A stretch of DNA of 45,457 bases, taken from Ferrithrix thermotolerans DSM 19514. Its GTDB lineage: Bacteria > Actinomycetota > Acidimicrobiia > Acidimicrobiales > Ilumatobacteraceae. Positions 18,501 through 25,583 of this stretch are shown one piece after another. Within the stretch, counting starts at the first letter, position 1. The number at the start of each line of letters is the position of its first letter. The stretch spans positions 1 to 45,457 of the forward strand of contig CAMATY010000002.1 in the NCBI GenBank assembly GCA_945861325.1, given 5' to 3'. The notes beneath the pieces are model-generated. The model worked only from the letters and a program-made list of their open reading frames with translations. It was not told the origin of the DNA and ran no database searches. The position numbers were made by a program, and so were the translations under genes.

Positions 18501-19047
18501 GGTTGAGGGTCAACTTCGCAGGCGTGTTGATTGTTCGCTCATAGATCTTGAAGAAAAAATTGATGGTGCCTTCTTGAAGTTGGGCGGAGTAATAACTTCA
18601 GTAGATCGCAAGTTCACCCGCAAAGGTGCTCAGATGGCGATTGTCAAAATTGAGGATTTACAGGGGTCAATTGAGGTCACCGTCTTTCCAAAGACTTACG
18701 AGAAATTTGGTCACCTAATAGCAGAGGACACAATCGTGATAGTGCGCGGTCGGCTCGATAAACGCGATGATTCGCTAGCCACGATCAACGCCCAAGAACT
18801 GACCATTGTTGAACCATTGCGGGCCAGTGATATGAGCCTGCATATTGAACTATCAAGTAGTTCGCTTTCGCAAGAAGACATTTTCGAATTACAAGAACTG
18901 CTGCGAGAGCACACTGGCCACACTCCAGTACAATTACATATCCCTGGTGGCAAGGCATTGCGATTGGGCTCTGAGTTCAATGTAGACATCGATCGCGCAA
19001 TGGGTCGTCTGCGTGCTTCTTACGGAGACTCTGTTTATATCGGCTAA
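15520..19047 (+). CDS. dnaE: DNA polymerase III alpha subunit
   Basis: 1175 residues, normal length for DnaE1. N-terminal PHP domain (HLHVHTEFSMLDG, ITDHGNMYG), the polymerase active site PDIDMDF with Asp413 and Asp415, GPGRGSAAG, YRPGPM, then a helix-hairpin-helix region and OB fold (LGGVITSVDRKFTRKG) and a C-terminal tau-binding-like tail. It is the replicative polymerase. Its ATG shares one base with the bpa stop, so it is translated from a transcript with bpa. A run of seven T follows the stop (19052-19058) without an evident stem. Confidence 0.98.
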   Translation: MGDSFTHLHVHTEFSMLDGASRLDELVDCAVNDSQIALGITDHGNMYGVIDFYKECTKRGIKPIIGTEAYMAYETRTERPTRRGKIDDSGGDTEAGKKLYYHLTLLAENNTGYKNLIQLASLAFLEGYYYQPRMDWELLTKYHEGLIATSGCLGGHVLQALKNGKEEEALKTAARLQDIFGKDNFFIELQDHGIPLQIETNPKLIEISKKLGAPLLATNDCHYTHREDSHAHDALLCVQTGCTIADPNRLKFEGQEHYLKSAKEMRWLFREQPTACDNTLWIAERAKVEIEFGVPVLPDFTIPEGFADDHAYLEHLTWLGAQKRWGEKLSAGVVERVAYELLTIKTMGFSSYFLIVWDLVRHARQQEIRVGPGRGSAAGCAVAYSLQITDLDPIRYDLLFERFLNPGRRSMPDIDMDFDSRYRDEMIRYASTKYGRDHVAQIITFGTIKARNSVRDAARVLGLPYGLGDKIAKLMPPVVMGRDTPLKYCFEEDEKHLAGYKAASELRALYDLDLDVKRVLDVARGLEGLKRNVGIHAAAVVITKEKLTEYLPIQRKAESGQDAELAPIVTQYEMHAVEELGLLKIDILGLRNLDVITDANKMIRELRDPDFDIDKVSFEDEKTFDLLRRGDTIGVFQLESTNIRALVRSLVPSTLDDLAAIVALYRPGPMAANMHNDFADYKNGRKQPELFHPDAAELLGDTYGLMIYQESMMRVAQKFAGYSLEKADDLRKACGKKNREDMAKEREVFESGCVATGYGEELGEELFDAIEHFADYAFGKSHAYGYGFLAYQTAYLKAHYPVEYTACLLTSVKANYDRAAVFLADARSNDIIVRTPDINTSGVDFVPIIDGDQRIISFGLSAIRNVGEALIANLVEYRRKNELFTSFYDFADRAPISTLNKRTVESLIKAGAFDSLGHPRKGLLAVFEPIIENTLSRRRERDQGVMSLFGDNNDGGSGFSERIEIPQINYEKSEQLKIEREMLGLYVSDHPLRGVEGQLRRRVDCSLIDLEEKIDGAFLKLGGVITSVDRKFTRKGAQMAIVKIEDLQGSIEVTVFPKTYEKFGHLIAEDTIVIVRGRLDKRDDSLATINAQELTIVEPLRASDMSLHIELSSSSLSQEDIFELQELLREHTGHTPVQLHIPGGKALRLGSEFNVDIDRAMGRLRASYGDSVYIG

Positions 19048-19128
19048 GTAGTTTTTTTATGTGCTTTGTGCATTTAATTTTCGCGCACTATCGGAAATCA
19101 GGTTTTTTGCTGGCAGAATAGAAGTGCT

Positions 19129-19785
19129 ATGTCGCTTGTTGTGAAGACCAAAGATGCTTCTGCATTAATGGATACAGACCTAGATGAACTCGCCAGCATG
19201 GGTGGCTCGTTTGGAATCGGAGCAATTTCTAAAGCAAAAGAAGATTGGGTGCTGTTTGCTGGTGCTCGACTCGAAAATAAATTGCATGGTTTCATGTTTT
19301 CGACACTTGAACGAATCGGTGGCACGCCTTGCGTCTTATTAGGAATGCTGAGCGTCAAGAAAACTTCAAAACGGGATCAAATACTTAAAGGCTTGATGGC
19401 TGAGGCATACCACCGTGCACTAATGGCATTCCCAGACGAAGATGTTGTTGTTGGCTCTCGTTTTGTTGACTCAGACGCTCTTGAAGCATTTAAATCTCTT
19501 ACAGAAATGATCCCGCGCCCAGATCACCGAGCGGTCGGAGAAGAGCGGGCATGGGGTCGTCGTCTTGCCCGTCGATTCGGATGTGAATCAACATATGACG
19601 AGCAATCGTTCGTGATTAAGAGCAATGGCCAAAGTGGTTTCATGGATTATGAATCCCTTAAGCCTGGTAAGGCACCAGCAGAGATTAATGCGATGTTCAA
19701 AACAGTTTCAGCCAAGAAAGCCGGTGTGTTAGTTGTGCACGGCTGGACGATGACTGAAAATCTTTTGAAGCTCGGCAAACACTAA
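19129..19785 (+). CDS. Protein of unknown function, possibly acetyltransferase-like
   Basis: 218 residues; I do not recognise the family. There is no signal peptide or membrane segment. The order of predicted elements in residues 35-130 (strands WVLFAGARL, LHGFMFSTL, TPCVLLGMLSV; helix ILKGLMAEAYHRALM; strand DVVVGSRF; helix SDALEAFKSL) resembles a GNAT acetyltransferase, but no acetyl-CoA loop is clear. The C-terminus has YESLKPGK and ends in LVVHGWTMTENLLKLGKH. It stands between dnaE (81-nt gap) and a nitroreductase (19-nt gap), so it may be co-transcribed with the latter. Confidence 0.7.
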   Translation: MSLVVKTKDASALMDTDLDELASMGGSFGIGAISKAKEDWVLFAGARLENKLHGFMFSTLERIGGTPCVLLGMLSVKKTSKRDQILKGLMAEAYHRALMAFPDEDVVVGSRFVDSDALEAFKSLTEMIPRPDHRAVGEERAWGRRLARRFGCESTYDEQSFVIKSNGQSGFMDYESLKPGKAPAEINAMFKTVSAKKAGVLVVHGWTMTENLLKLGKH

Positions 19786-19804
19786 GAGCATTTCGGAGAT
19801 TGAC

Positions 19805-20410
19805 ATGCAGTTTGCGGACTGCGTTCGCTCACGCAAAATGGTGCGATCATTTCGCACTGATCCTGTTGCGCCTGAATTGCTTGAACGAGTAGTTGAACTT
19901 GCCTCATGGTCGCCCTCGGCTGGCAAAACGCAGGGCTGGCACTTTTTAGTTTTACAGGGAGCACAAACTGCAAAGTTCTGGGATGTGACATTACCGCTTG
20001 AGAAACGCTCGTCGTTCAGATGGAAACACCTTGTTGATGCACCAATAATCGGATTAGTGTTCGCCGATTCAAAAGCATATATCGAGCGTTACAGCGAATC
20101 TGATAAATCTTCAACCGGCTTAGGTGTTGATGAGTCGAAATGGCCTACGCCATATTGGACAGTTGATGCATCATTCGCCACGATGTCGCTGTTACTAGCC
20201 GCACACGATGTCGGTTTGGGGGCATTATTCTTTGGTGTTTTTTCTGGCGAATCAAAATTGCGCGAATTATTAAAAGTTCCTAAAGAGTTGCAACTAATTG
20301 GTGCAGTGGCGATGGGTTGGCCGCGCCATCAATCTGCAGGCGACCGCAGCGCAAGTGCAAAACGACTTCGTCGCAAACCAGCACAGATCATTCATTTAAA
20401 TGAGTGGTAA
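19805..20410 (+). CDS. Nitroreductase-family flavoprotein
   Basis: 201 residues. Family features: the N-terminal RSRKMVRSFRTDPV, then SWSPSAGKTQGWHF, the region ASFATMSLLLAAHDVGLGALFFG and a C-terminal AMGWPRH. Such proteins bind FMN (some actinobacterial ones use F420) and reduce nitro compounds, quinones or enones with NAD(P)H. The substrate is not predictable. GGAG at 19795-19798 is a clear ribosome binding site, 6 nt before the ATG. It converges on the DUF255 gene with only 8 nt between the stops. Confidence 0.88.
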   Translation: MQFADCVRSRKMVRSFRTDPVAPELLERVVELASWSPSAGKTQGWHFLVLQGAQTAKFWDVTLPLEKRSSFRWKHLVDAPIIGLVFADSKAYIERYSESDKSSTGLGVDESKWPTPYWTVDASFATMSLLLAAHDVGLGALFFGVFSGESKLRELLKVPKELQLIGAVAMGWPRHQSAGDRSASAKRLRRKPAQIIHLNEW

Positions 20411-20418
20411 AAACTGAT

Positions 20419-22413
20419 TTAACTTAGATTTGAACGCAACGCGGCGTTGAACTCGTCAATCGTATTTGCCGGAGCGGCACACACATAGTTCTGGCATACG
20501 AACGCAAAACCTTGTGGGCGGTCTGTCCATAACGGTGATTCATATTTTTCACCCCAAGCAATTACTGCAGTTGGGAGCCATTGCCGTTGCACATATTCAA
20601 CAAGATCTGGGCGAGTACCAGTGATGGCAATCTCTGTGATGCCGATGCACTGTAGATGAACTGCATTTACTAAATTGCCGAACGCGCTTGGTGCACTTGC
20701 CGCGAGTTTTGTGAATAACCGCAAAATGTCTAAGCCTGCAGAATTATATTTTGACGAGCCAGTTAACGCTGCTAGTCGCAACAACGAATTGGCAGCGACT
20801 GAGTTCGCAGAAGGCGTGGCGTTGTCAAGTAAATCTTTTTGGCGAACCACGAGTTGCTCTGCATCGTTGGCGATCGTGAACAATCCGAGGTTGGTGTTGT
20901 CCCAATAGTTCGCCAGCAGTTGGTCGGCGACATCGCAGGCGTTCTCGATCCAGACTGCTTCGCCCGTTGCCTCACCAAGCCGAGTAAATGCATCAACCAG
21001 ATTTGCAAGATCAGTTGCAAGGGCGCGATGTCGTGCCTTGGGTTGACCCGCTTCCTGCCAACTGCGAAACCACTTACCCGATTGGTCACGCAGTTCACGC
21101 AACAGAAACTCGCAGTTTCGTTTTGCGGCGACAAGCCAATCATCACGGTCGAAAGCAACTGCAGCCTCAATCAGCGAGGATGTCATCATTGCGTTCCATT
21201 CAGTCAAAACTTTGTCGTCCAGCAGTGGCCAAATGCGTTTTGAGCGAGCAGCTAAAAGTAGAGTACGAATTTCGTCGATTTTTTCAGATCGCGTGAATTC
21301 GCCGCGATGGTTGAGTCGGGTCGGAATATTCGATCCTTCAAAGTTTCCTTCGGCAGTGATCTCATACCATTCAAGTGCGTCGTCAACCAGTTCTGCTGGC
21401 AGAATTTCGCGAACTTGCGCCGGCGTAAAAATATAGAAGTGTCCCTCATGTGAATGTCCGTTTTCATCTAGCGAGTCGGCATCTTGTGCACTGAAAAATC
21501 CGCCCTGTTGATGATGCAAATCGCGCAAAATGTATTGGATAGTTTCTTCAACTACTTGTTTCCAACGAGGCTCGTTAAATGCGACTGCAGCATGTGTGTA
21601 TACCCGCACAAGCAGAGCCTGGTCATACAGCATCTTTTCGAAATGCGGAACAAGCCATTTCTCGTCGACGCTGTACCGCGAAAAGCCTCCGCCTAGATGG
21701 TCATACATTCCTCCAGAAGCCATTGCATCTAAAGTTGTGGTAACGATGTTGCGCGTAACTGGACTTTCATTATTCAAATAACTTCTAACTAGTAGATCAA
21801 GGTTCATCGTGCTCGGAAACTTTGGAGCGCTGTTAAAGCCACCCCAATTTGGATCAAAGGATTTGCTGAGATCGCTAACTGCTTGATGAAATAATTCAAT
21901 CTTCGGCAAAGTCTCGTCGGGTGCAATTTGTGAGGTGCGACTAAGTGCTTCGACGAGTGAAGAAATATTGTTGTCAATATCTGCTCGTCGGTTGTGCCAT
22001 GCCTCGGTGATCGCATTCATCAATTGGATAAATGAGGGCTTTGGAAAATATGTTCCACCAAAAAATGGCAGACCATCTGGAGTCATAAACACCGTCATTG
22101 GCCAGCCCCCGCGACCAGACATTGCTTGAACCGCATCCATATAAAGTGCGTCAATATCTGGACGCTCTTCTCGGTCAACTTTGATATTTACGAACATTTT
22201 ATTCATCAAAGTTGCAGTTTCAAGATCTTCGAAGCATTCGTGGGCCATTACGTGGCACCAATGGCAAGCCGAATATCCGACCGATAGCAAAATTGGAACA
22301 TTGCGTTGTTTGGCTAAATCAAAGGCCTGTTCACCCCAACTAAACCAGTCAACTGGATTGTCTTGATGTTGTCGAAGGTATGGACTTGTTTCACTTGCGA
22401 GTTGGTTGGGCAT
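20419..22413 (-). CDS. DUF255 thioredoxin-domain protein (YyaL/SPATA20 family)
   Basis: 664 residues, full length for the family. Residues 1-125 are the thioredoxin-like DUF255 domain, with SPYLRQHQDNPVDW, the CHWC redox motif at 50-53 and KVDREERPDID. Residues 190-640 form the alpha/alpha six-barrel region like N-acylglucosamine epimerases and glycosidases (GGFNSAPKFP, GGMYDHLGGGFSRYSVD, WLVPHFEKMLYDQA). The role is unknown for the bacterial family. It starts 1 nt after the subtilase stop, so it is the last gene of a reverse-strand operon. Confidence 0.93.
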   Translation of the reverse strand: MPNQLASETSPYLRQHQDNPVDWFSWGEQAFDLAKQRNVPILLSVGYSACHWCHVMAHECFEDLETATLMNKMFVNIKVDREERPDIDALYMDAVQAMSGRGGWPMTVFMTPDGLPFFGGTYFPKPSFIQLMNAITEAWHNRRADIDNNISSLVEALSRTSQIAPDETLPKIELFHQAVSDLSKSFDPNWGGFNSAPKFPSTMNLDLLVRSYLNNESPVTRNIVTTTLDAMASGGMYDHLGGGFSRYSVDEKWLVPHFEKMLYDQALLVRVYTHAAVAFNEPRWKQVVEETIQYILRDLHHQQGGFFSAQDADSLDENGHSHEGHFYIFTPAQVREILPAELVDDALEWYEITAEGNFEGSNIPTRLNHRGEFTRSEKIDEIRTLLLAARSKRIWPLLDDKVLTEWNAMMTSSLIEAAVAFDRDDWLVAAKRNCEFLLRELRDQSGKWFRSWQEAGQPKARHRALATDLANLVDAFTRLGEATGEAVWIENACDVADQLLANYWDNTNLGLFTIANDAEQLVVRQKDLLDNATPSANSVAANSLLRLAALTGSSKYNSAGLDILRLFTKLAASAPSAFGNLVNAVHLQCIGITEIAITGTRPDLVEYVQRQWLPTAVIAWGEKYESPLWTDRPQGFAFVCQNYVCAAPANTIDEFNAALRSNLS

Positions 22414-22414
22414 T

Positions 22415-24025
22415 TTAAATATTCGTCACTTCAACGACATCAATGATGACAGTGTTGCCCAGTTTCGGAAACTTAGCGACCGAAGAGACGCTTATCCGCA
22501 GTTGGCATTTACCAACTTGTTTGAACATTATTACGGAACCTTTTTTTAGTTCGCAAGGTCCAGAAATAATTCGCACGCTCGGTTTGCCGCGCGAAGCACT
22601 TCTCACTAAGTCTTTTACGGCGATACTTGTGCCTGACTCAATTGCCGAAGATGATGTCCAAACTCCCGTGACGCGCATTGTCGAAGACGAAAATCGAATT
22701 TGTGGTGTTCCACCAACCGTAACCAAATCTCCTAGGCGCAAAAATGAACCGAGGTCGTTTAGGGTTGGCGTATAGGCGAGTTGTTGTGCCTGAGCAATAG
22801 CAACACAGTCAACAGGCACTGTCAGAGTTGCTTCGCCAGGAGCAGCACATCGGTACCATTGCAGTCTTTCTGATTTTGGCAATTGCAAAGTACTGGCAAC
22901 AATTTCAACACCAATTCGGGCCATAGATGAAATAGATGAAAACGTCGGAAACGCAGTCTCGTTCGCGAGATATCCAAGTGCTCTAAAAATTGCATACACA
23001 TTTACGAGACCCGCGCCAAAAACATCGTCTCGACCGGGTTCGCCAATGTCGGTGGCGGTTGCCAGAATCACTTCGCGAACTTGAACAGCCGTTAGAGCAG
23101 GGTTTGCGGCAATGATCAATGCCGCTACGCCGCTGATAAATGCTGTGGCCATTGATGTGCCGTTCATTGTTATATATGGCTCTGTAGAACTGATGCAACT
23201 GCGCGTTGAGTCAATACGGGCTCCATTTCTAATAGTGGAGCAAATTCCGATGCCAGGTGCTGCAATATCGATGTAACTTCCGCGTTGCGTAAATGATGGC
23301 GCTGTCATAGTTTGGTCAACTGCTGTAACTGCGAGTGTTAGATCATTTCCCGCGGGATAAGTAGTCGCAGCGGTTGGGCCCGCGTTTCCTGCGGCCGCTA
23401 CGACCAACACATTTCTTTCAGCGGCCAATCGGATGGCGCTTTGCAATGTTTCTGATTGGCCGATGCCACCCAGTGAAAGGTTGATTACGCGGGCACCACT
23501 TTCAATAGCGAACCGAATAGCAAGTGCCACATCGCTCTCTGAACCGTCACCATTGCCGTCAAGCACTCGAATCGGAAGAATCTTTGCACCTGGAGCCACT
23601 CCCGCGATGCCGATGTCGTTGTTTACCTGTGCTGCAATAATTCCGGCAACATGCGTGCCGTGCCCAATTGAGTCGACGTCATTTCCGCCTTCAAAAGTTC
23701 GACCGCGAATAATTGAGCGACCAGGCAAAATATTTTGAAGTAAATCGGCATTCGGTCCTGAACCTGAGTCAATTACGGCGACAATTACATTTTCGCCGGT
23801 TGAGACGCCCCAAACTTCGTTGGCGTGGATTATTTGTAATCCCCATTGCGATTCGTATCCTGCATCGACGCCCATTGCCTCAACTTGCGCGAAAACTCGC
23901 GCATCTTGCTCGGTGGATGCTGTGATTGCTGGTGATGTTGCCGCCAGTGCAGGTGAACTTGCGATTAATACTGAAACTGAGATTGCGGCAGCGAACGAAA
24001 TTTTCAATAACCTATTTTTTTTCAA
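22415..24025 (-). CDS. Secreted subtilisin-like serine protease (S8)
   Basis: 536 residues from a TTG that directly follows the fabI stop. A signal peptide (KNRLLK, hydrophobic stretch, ALA near 26-28) indicates export. The catalytic triad is Asp86 (VIDSG), His122 (GHGTHVAG) and Ser291 (NGTSMA); oxyanion Asn214 is in AAGNAG. The region between signal and catalytic domain is only about 45 residues, shorter than many propeptides. Residues 365-460 contain WYRC...AYTPTLNDLGSFLRLGD, a beta-rich module seen in actinobacterial surface proteins, with a further small beta-rich end. No sortase motif or C-terminal membrane anchor is seen. The substrate is unknown. Confidence 0.93.
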   Translation of the reverse strand: MKKNRLLKISFAAAISVSVLIASSPALAATSPAITASTEQDARVFAQVEAMGVDAGYESQWGLQIIHANEVWGVSTGENVIVAVIDSGSGPNADLLQNILPGRSIIRGRTFEGGNDVDSIGHGTHVAGIIAAQVNNDIGIAGVAPGAKILPIRVLDGNGDGSESDVALAIRFAIESGARVINLSLGGIGQSETLQSAIRLAAERNVLVVAAAGNAGPTAATTYPAGNDLTLAVTAVDQTMTAPSFTQRGSYIDIAAPGIGICSTIRNGARIDSTRSCISSTEPYITMNGTSMATAFISGVAALIIAANPALTAVQVREVILATATDIGEPGRDDVFGAGLVNVYAIFRALGYLANETAFPTFSSISSMARIGVEIVASTLQLPKSERLQWYRCAAPGEATLTVPVDCVAIAQAQQLAYTPTLNDLGSFLRLGDLVTVGGTPQIRFSSSTMRVTGVWTSSSAIESGTSIAVKDLVRSASRGKPSVRIISGPCELKKGSVIMFKQVGKCQLRISVSSVAKFPKLGNTVIIDVVEVTNI

Positions 24026-24793
24026 TTACGCACCCATCGCATGAAAACCACCATCCACATGCACGATCTCCCCGGTTGTCGCAGGAAACCAGTCGCTGAG
24101 CATTGCGACGCAACTTCGAGCGACACAGTTTGAGTCGTTGACATCCCATCCAAGTGGTGCGCGCTCACCCCACACGTCTTCAAACGATCCGAAAGTTGGA
24201 ATTGATTTTGCCGCCATTGTGCGAATTGGGCCAGCAGCAATTAGGTTGCAACGAATTTGTTTTGCTCCGAGAGCCTTGGCCAAGTAGCGGTTAGTGCTCT
24301 CAAGCGCCGACTTTGCAACACCCATCCAGTTATATGCAGGCCAAGCAACAGTGTTGTCAAAATCAAGACCAACGATTGAGCCCCCATTTGTCATCAACGG
24401 AGTGAATGACTCTGCAAGTGTCTTCAACGAGTATGCAGATATTTGCATCGCCACTGCAACATCAGCCCAACTAGCCGCCATAAAATCGTCGCCGAGACAC
24501 GCGGCCGGCGCAAAACCAATTGAATGCAACACGCCATCGACAACTCCGAGGTGTTGTTTGACTTCGTCACGAGCACTTTGCGTATGTGCATCGACCGTCA
24601 CATCAAATTCAACAACTGGTGCTGGTTTTACTAACTTCCGGGCAGTGCGTTGGGTAATCGACAAGCCACGACCGGCACCAGTCAACACGACATTTGCCCC
24701 CTCATGTTGTGCGAGTTGCGCGACGCCGAAGGCCAATGAGGCATCAGTTAGCACCCCAGTTATGACAATATTTTTTCCATCGAGAATTCCCAT
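24026..24793 (-). CDS. fabI: Enoyl-[acyl-carrier-protein] reductase, InhA/FabI type
   Basis: 255 residues of an atypical short-chain dehydrogenase close to mycobacterial InhA: LDGKNIVITG, a TDASLAF cofactor loop, LHSIGFAP, ISAYSLKTLAE, and the active site Tyr154 with Lys161 (YNWMGVAKSALE), then LIAAGPIRTMA and the C-terminal LPATTGEIVHVDGG-like block. It does the last NADH-dependent step of fatty-acid elongation. It leads a reverse-strand operon with the protease and the DUF255 gene; those two have no obvious link to lipid synthesis. Confidence 0.95.
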   Translation of the reverse strand: MGILDGKNIVITGVLTDASLAFGVAQLAQHEGANVVLTGAGRGLSITQRTARKLVKPAPVVEFDVTVDAHTQSARDEVKQHLGVVDGVLHSIGFAPAACLGDDFMAASWADVAVAMQISAYSLKTLAESFTPLMTNGGSIVGLDFDNTVAWPAYNWMGVAKSALESTNRYLAKALGAKQIRCNLIAAGPIRTMAAKSIPTFGSFEDVWGERAPLGWDVNDSNCVARSCVAMLSDWFPATTGEIVHVDGGFHAMGA

Positions 24794-24806
24794 TGGTCAA
24801 ACGGTA
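24794..24806 (-). promoter_or_regulatory. Candidate leaderless -10 box for fabI
   Basis: On the reverse strand TACCGT (24806-24801) ends 7 nt before the ATG, with no Shine-Dalgarno sequence. The same TACCGT precedes pimA and tgt. Confidence 0.45.
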
Positions 24807-24871
24807 GTTGATTTGTGAGCAGTTTCGATGAGTCTGTGCAATCAATCTTTAAAACACACGACGCTTTTATG

Positions 24872-24889
24872 GTTCGCTAGCGAGCGAAC
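24872..24889. promoter_or_regulatory. Inverted repeat between fabI and npdG
   Basis: GTTCGCT (24872-24878) and AGCGAAC (24883-24889) are exact inverted copies with a 4-nt centre; the overlapping TCGCTAGCGA is also a perfect palindrome. It lies just upstream of the proposed npdG -10 box, where an operator or activator site would be. It is not followed by a T-run, so a terminator is less likely. Confidence 0.45.
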
Positions 24890-24897
24890 GAACTAGA

Positions 24898-24911
24898 TAG
24901 CGTTGCGTGTA
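24898..24911 (+). promoter_or_regulatory. Candidate leaderless -10 box for npdG
   Basis: TAGCGT (24898-24903) ends 8 nt before the ATG at 24912. It would include the base of the upstream TTG alternative start, which favours the ATG. Confidence 0.4.
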
Positions 24912-25583
24912 ATGCGGATCGGTATTCTCGGTGGAACAGGCCCCGCGGGAAGCGCCCTCGGCTTGCGCTTGGCTTCAGTTGGGTACGAAGTTGTTCTCGG
25001 GTCGCGAGATGCGCAGCGGGCGTCGTCAATCTGTGCCGATCTTGTGCGCAAGTGGCCAAATTTTGATTTGAATCTAAATGGTGGCGATAATCGAACTGCA
25101 GCGAATTGCGAACTCATCGTGATTGCAACGCCGTGGGATTCGGCGGCGGCGATGGTTAATGACCACACAAAAGAATTAGTCGGCAAAATAGTTGTGACAA
25201 TGGCTAATGCGCTGGTTCGTGTCGGAAAAGAATTTCAACCACTTGTACCACCGCGCGGAAGTATCGCAGCACACATTCAAGCCGAGATTCCGTTGTCCCG
25301 TGTGGTTGCAGCATTTCAACATTTGCCAGCCACTGAACTCGGTAATTTGACGCATGAAGTTGACAGCGATGTTTTAATTTGCTCTGACGACCCGACTGCG
25401 ACTGCTGTGATCTGCGAGATGGTTGCAAAGATTCCTGGTTGTAGACCGCTTAATGCAGGCACTCTTTCAAATGCGTTGGCGATTGAAGCCTTCACCGCCG
25501 TGTTGTTGCAATTAAATGTTCGTTATAAAACACGTGTTGCACCTCGACTCACTGGTATTCCTGATCGTGGTGATGCTGGGTGA
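24912..25583 (+). CDS. npdG: NADPH-dependent F420 reductase
   Basis: 223 residues from ATG 24912 (a TTG at 24903 is in frame but unlikely). N-terminal Rossmann motif IGILGGTGPAGSALGLRL, VVLGSRD for NADP binding, IVIATPWDSA, then MANALVRVG and AAFQHLPA. Members transfer hydride between NADPH and coenzyme F420 and supply reduced F420 to oxidoreductases; the LLM protein at 32105-33058 is a possible user. The last codons overlap the mshC start (GTGA), so the two are translated together. Confidence 0.92.
   Translation: MRIGILGGTGPAGSALGLRLASVGYEVVLGSRDAQRASSICADLVRKWPNFDLNLNGGDNRTAANCELIVIATPWDSAAAMVNDHTKELVGKIVVTMANALVRVGKEFQPLVPPRGSIAAHIQAEIPLSRVVAAFQHLPATELGNLTHEVDSDVLICSDDPTATAVICEMVAKIPGCRPLNAGTLSNALAIEAFTAVLLQLNVRYKTRVAPRLTGIPDRGDAG

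Noticed and set aside
19048-19128. Terminator after dnaE (T-run at 19052-19058)
   Set aside because: No stable stem precedes the T-run, so an intrinsic terminator is not supported.
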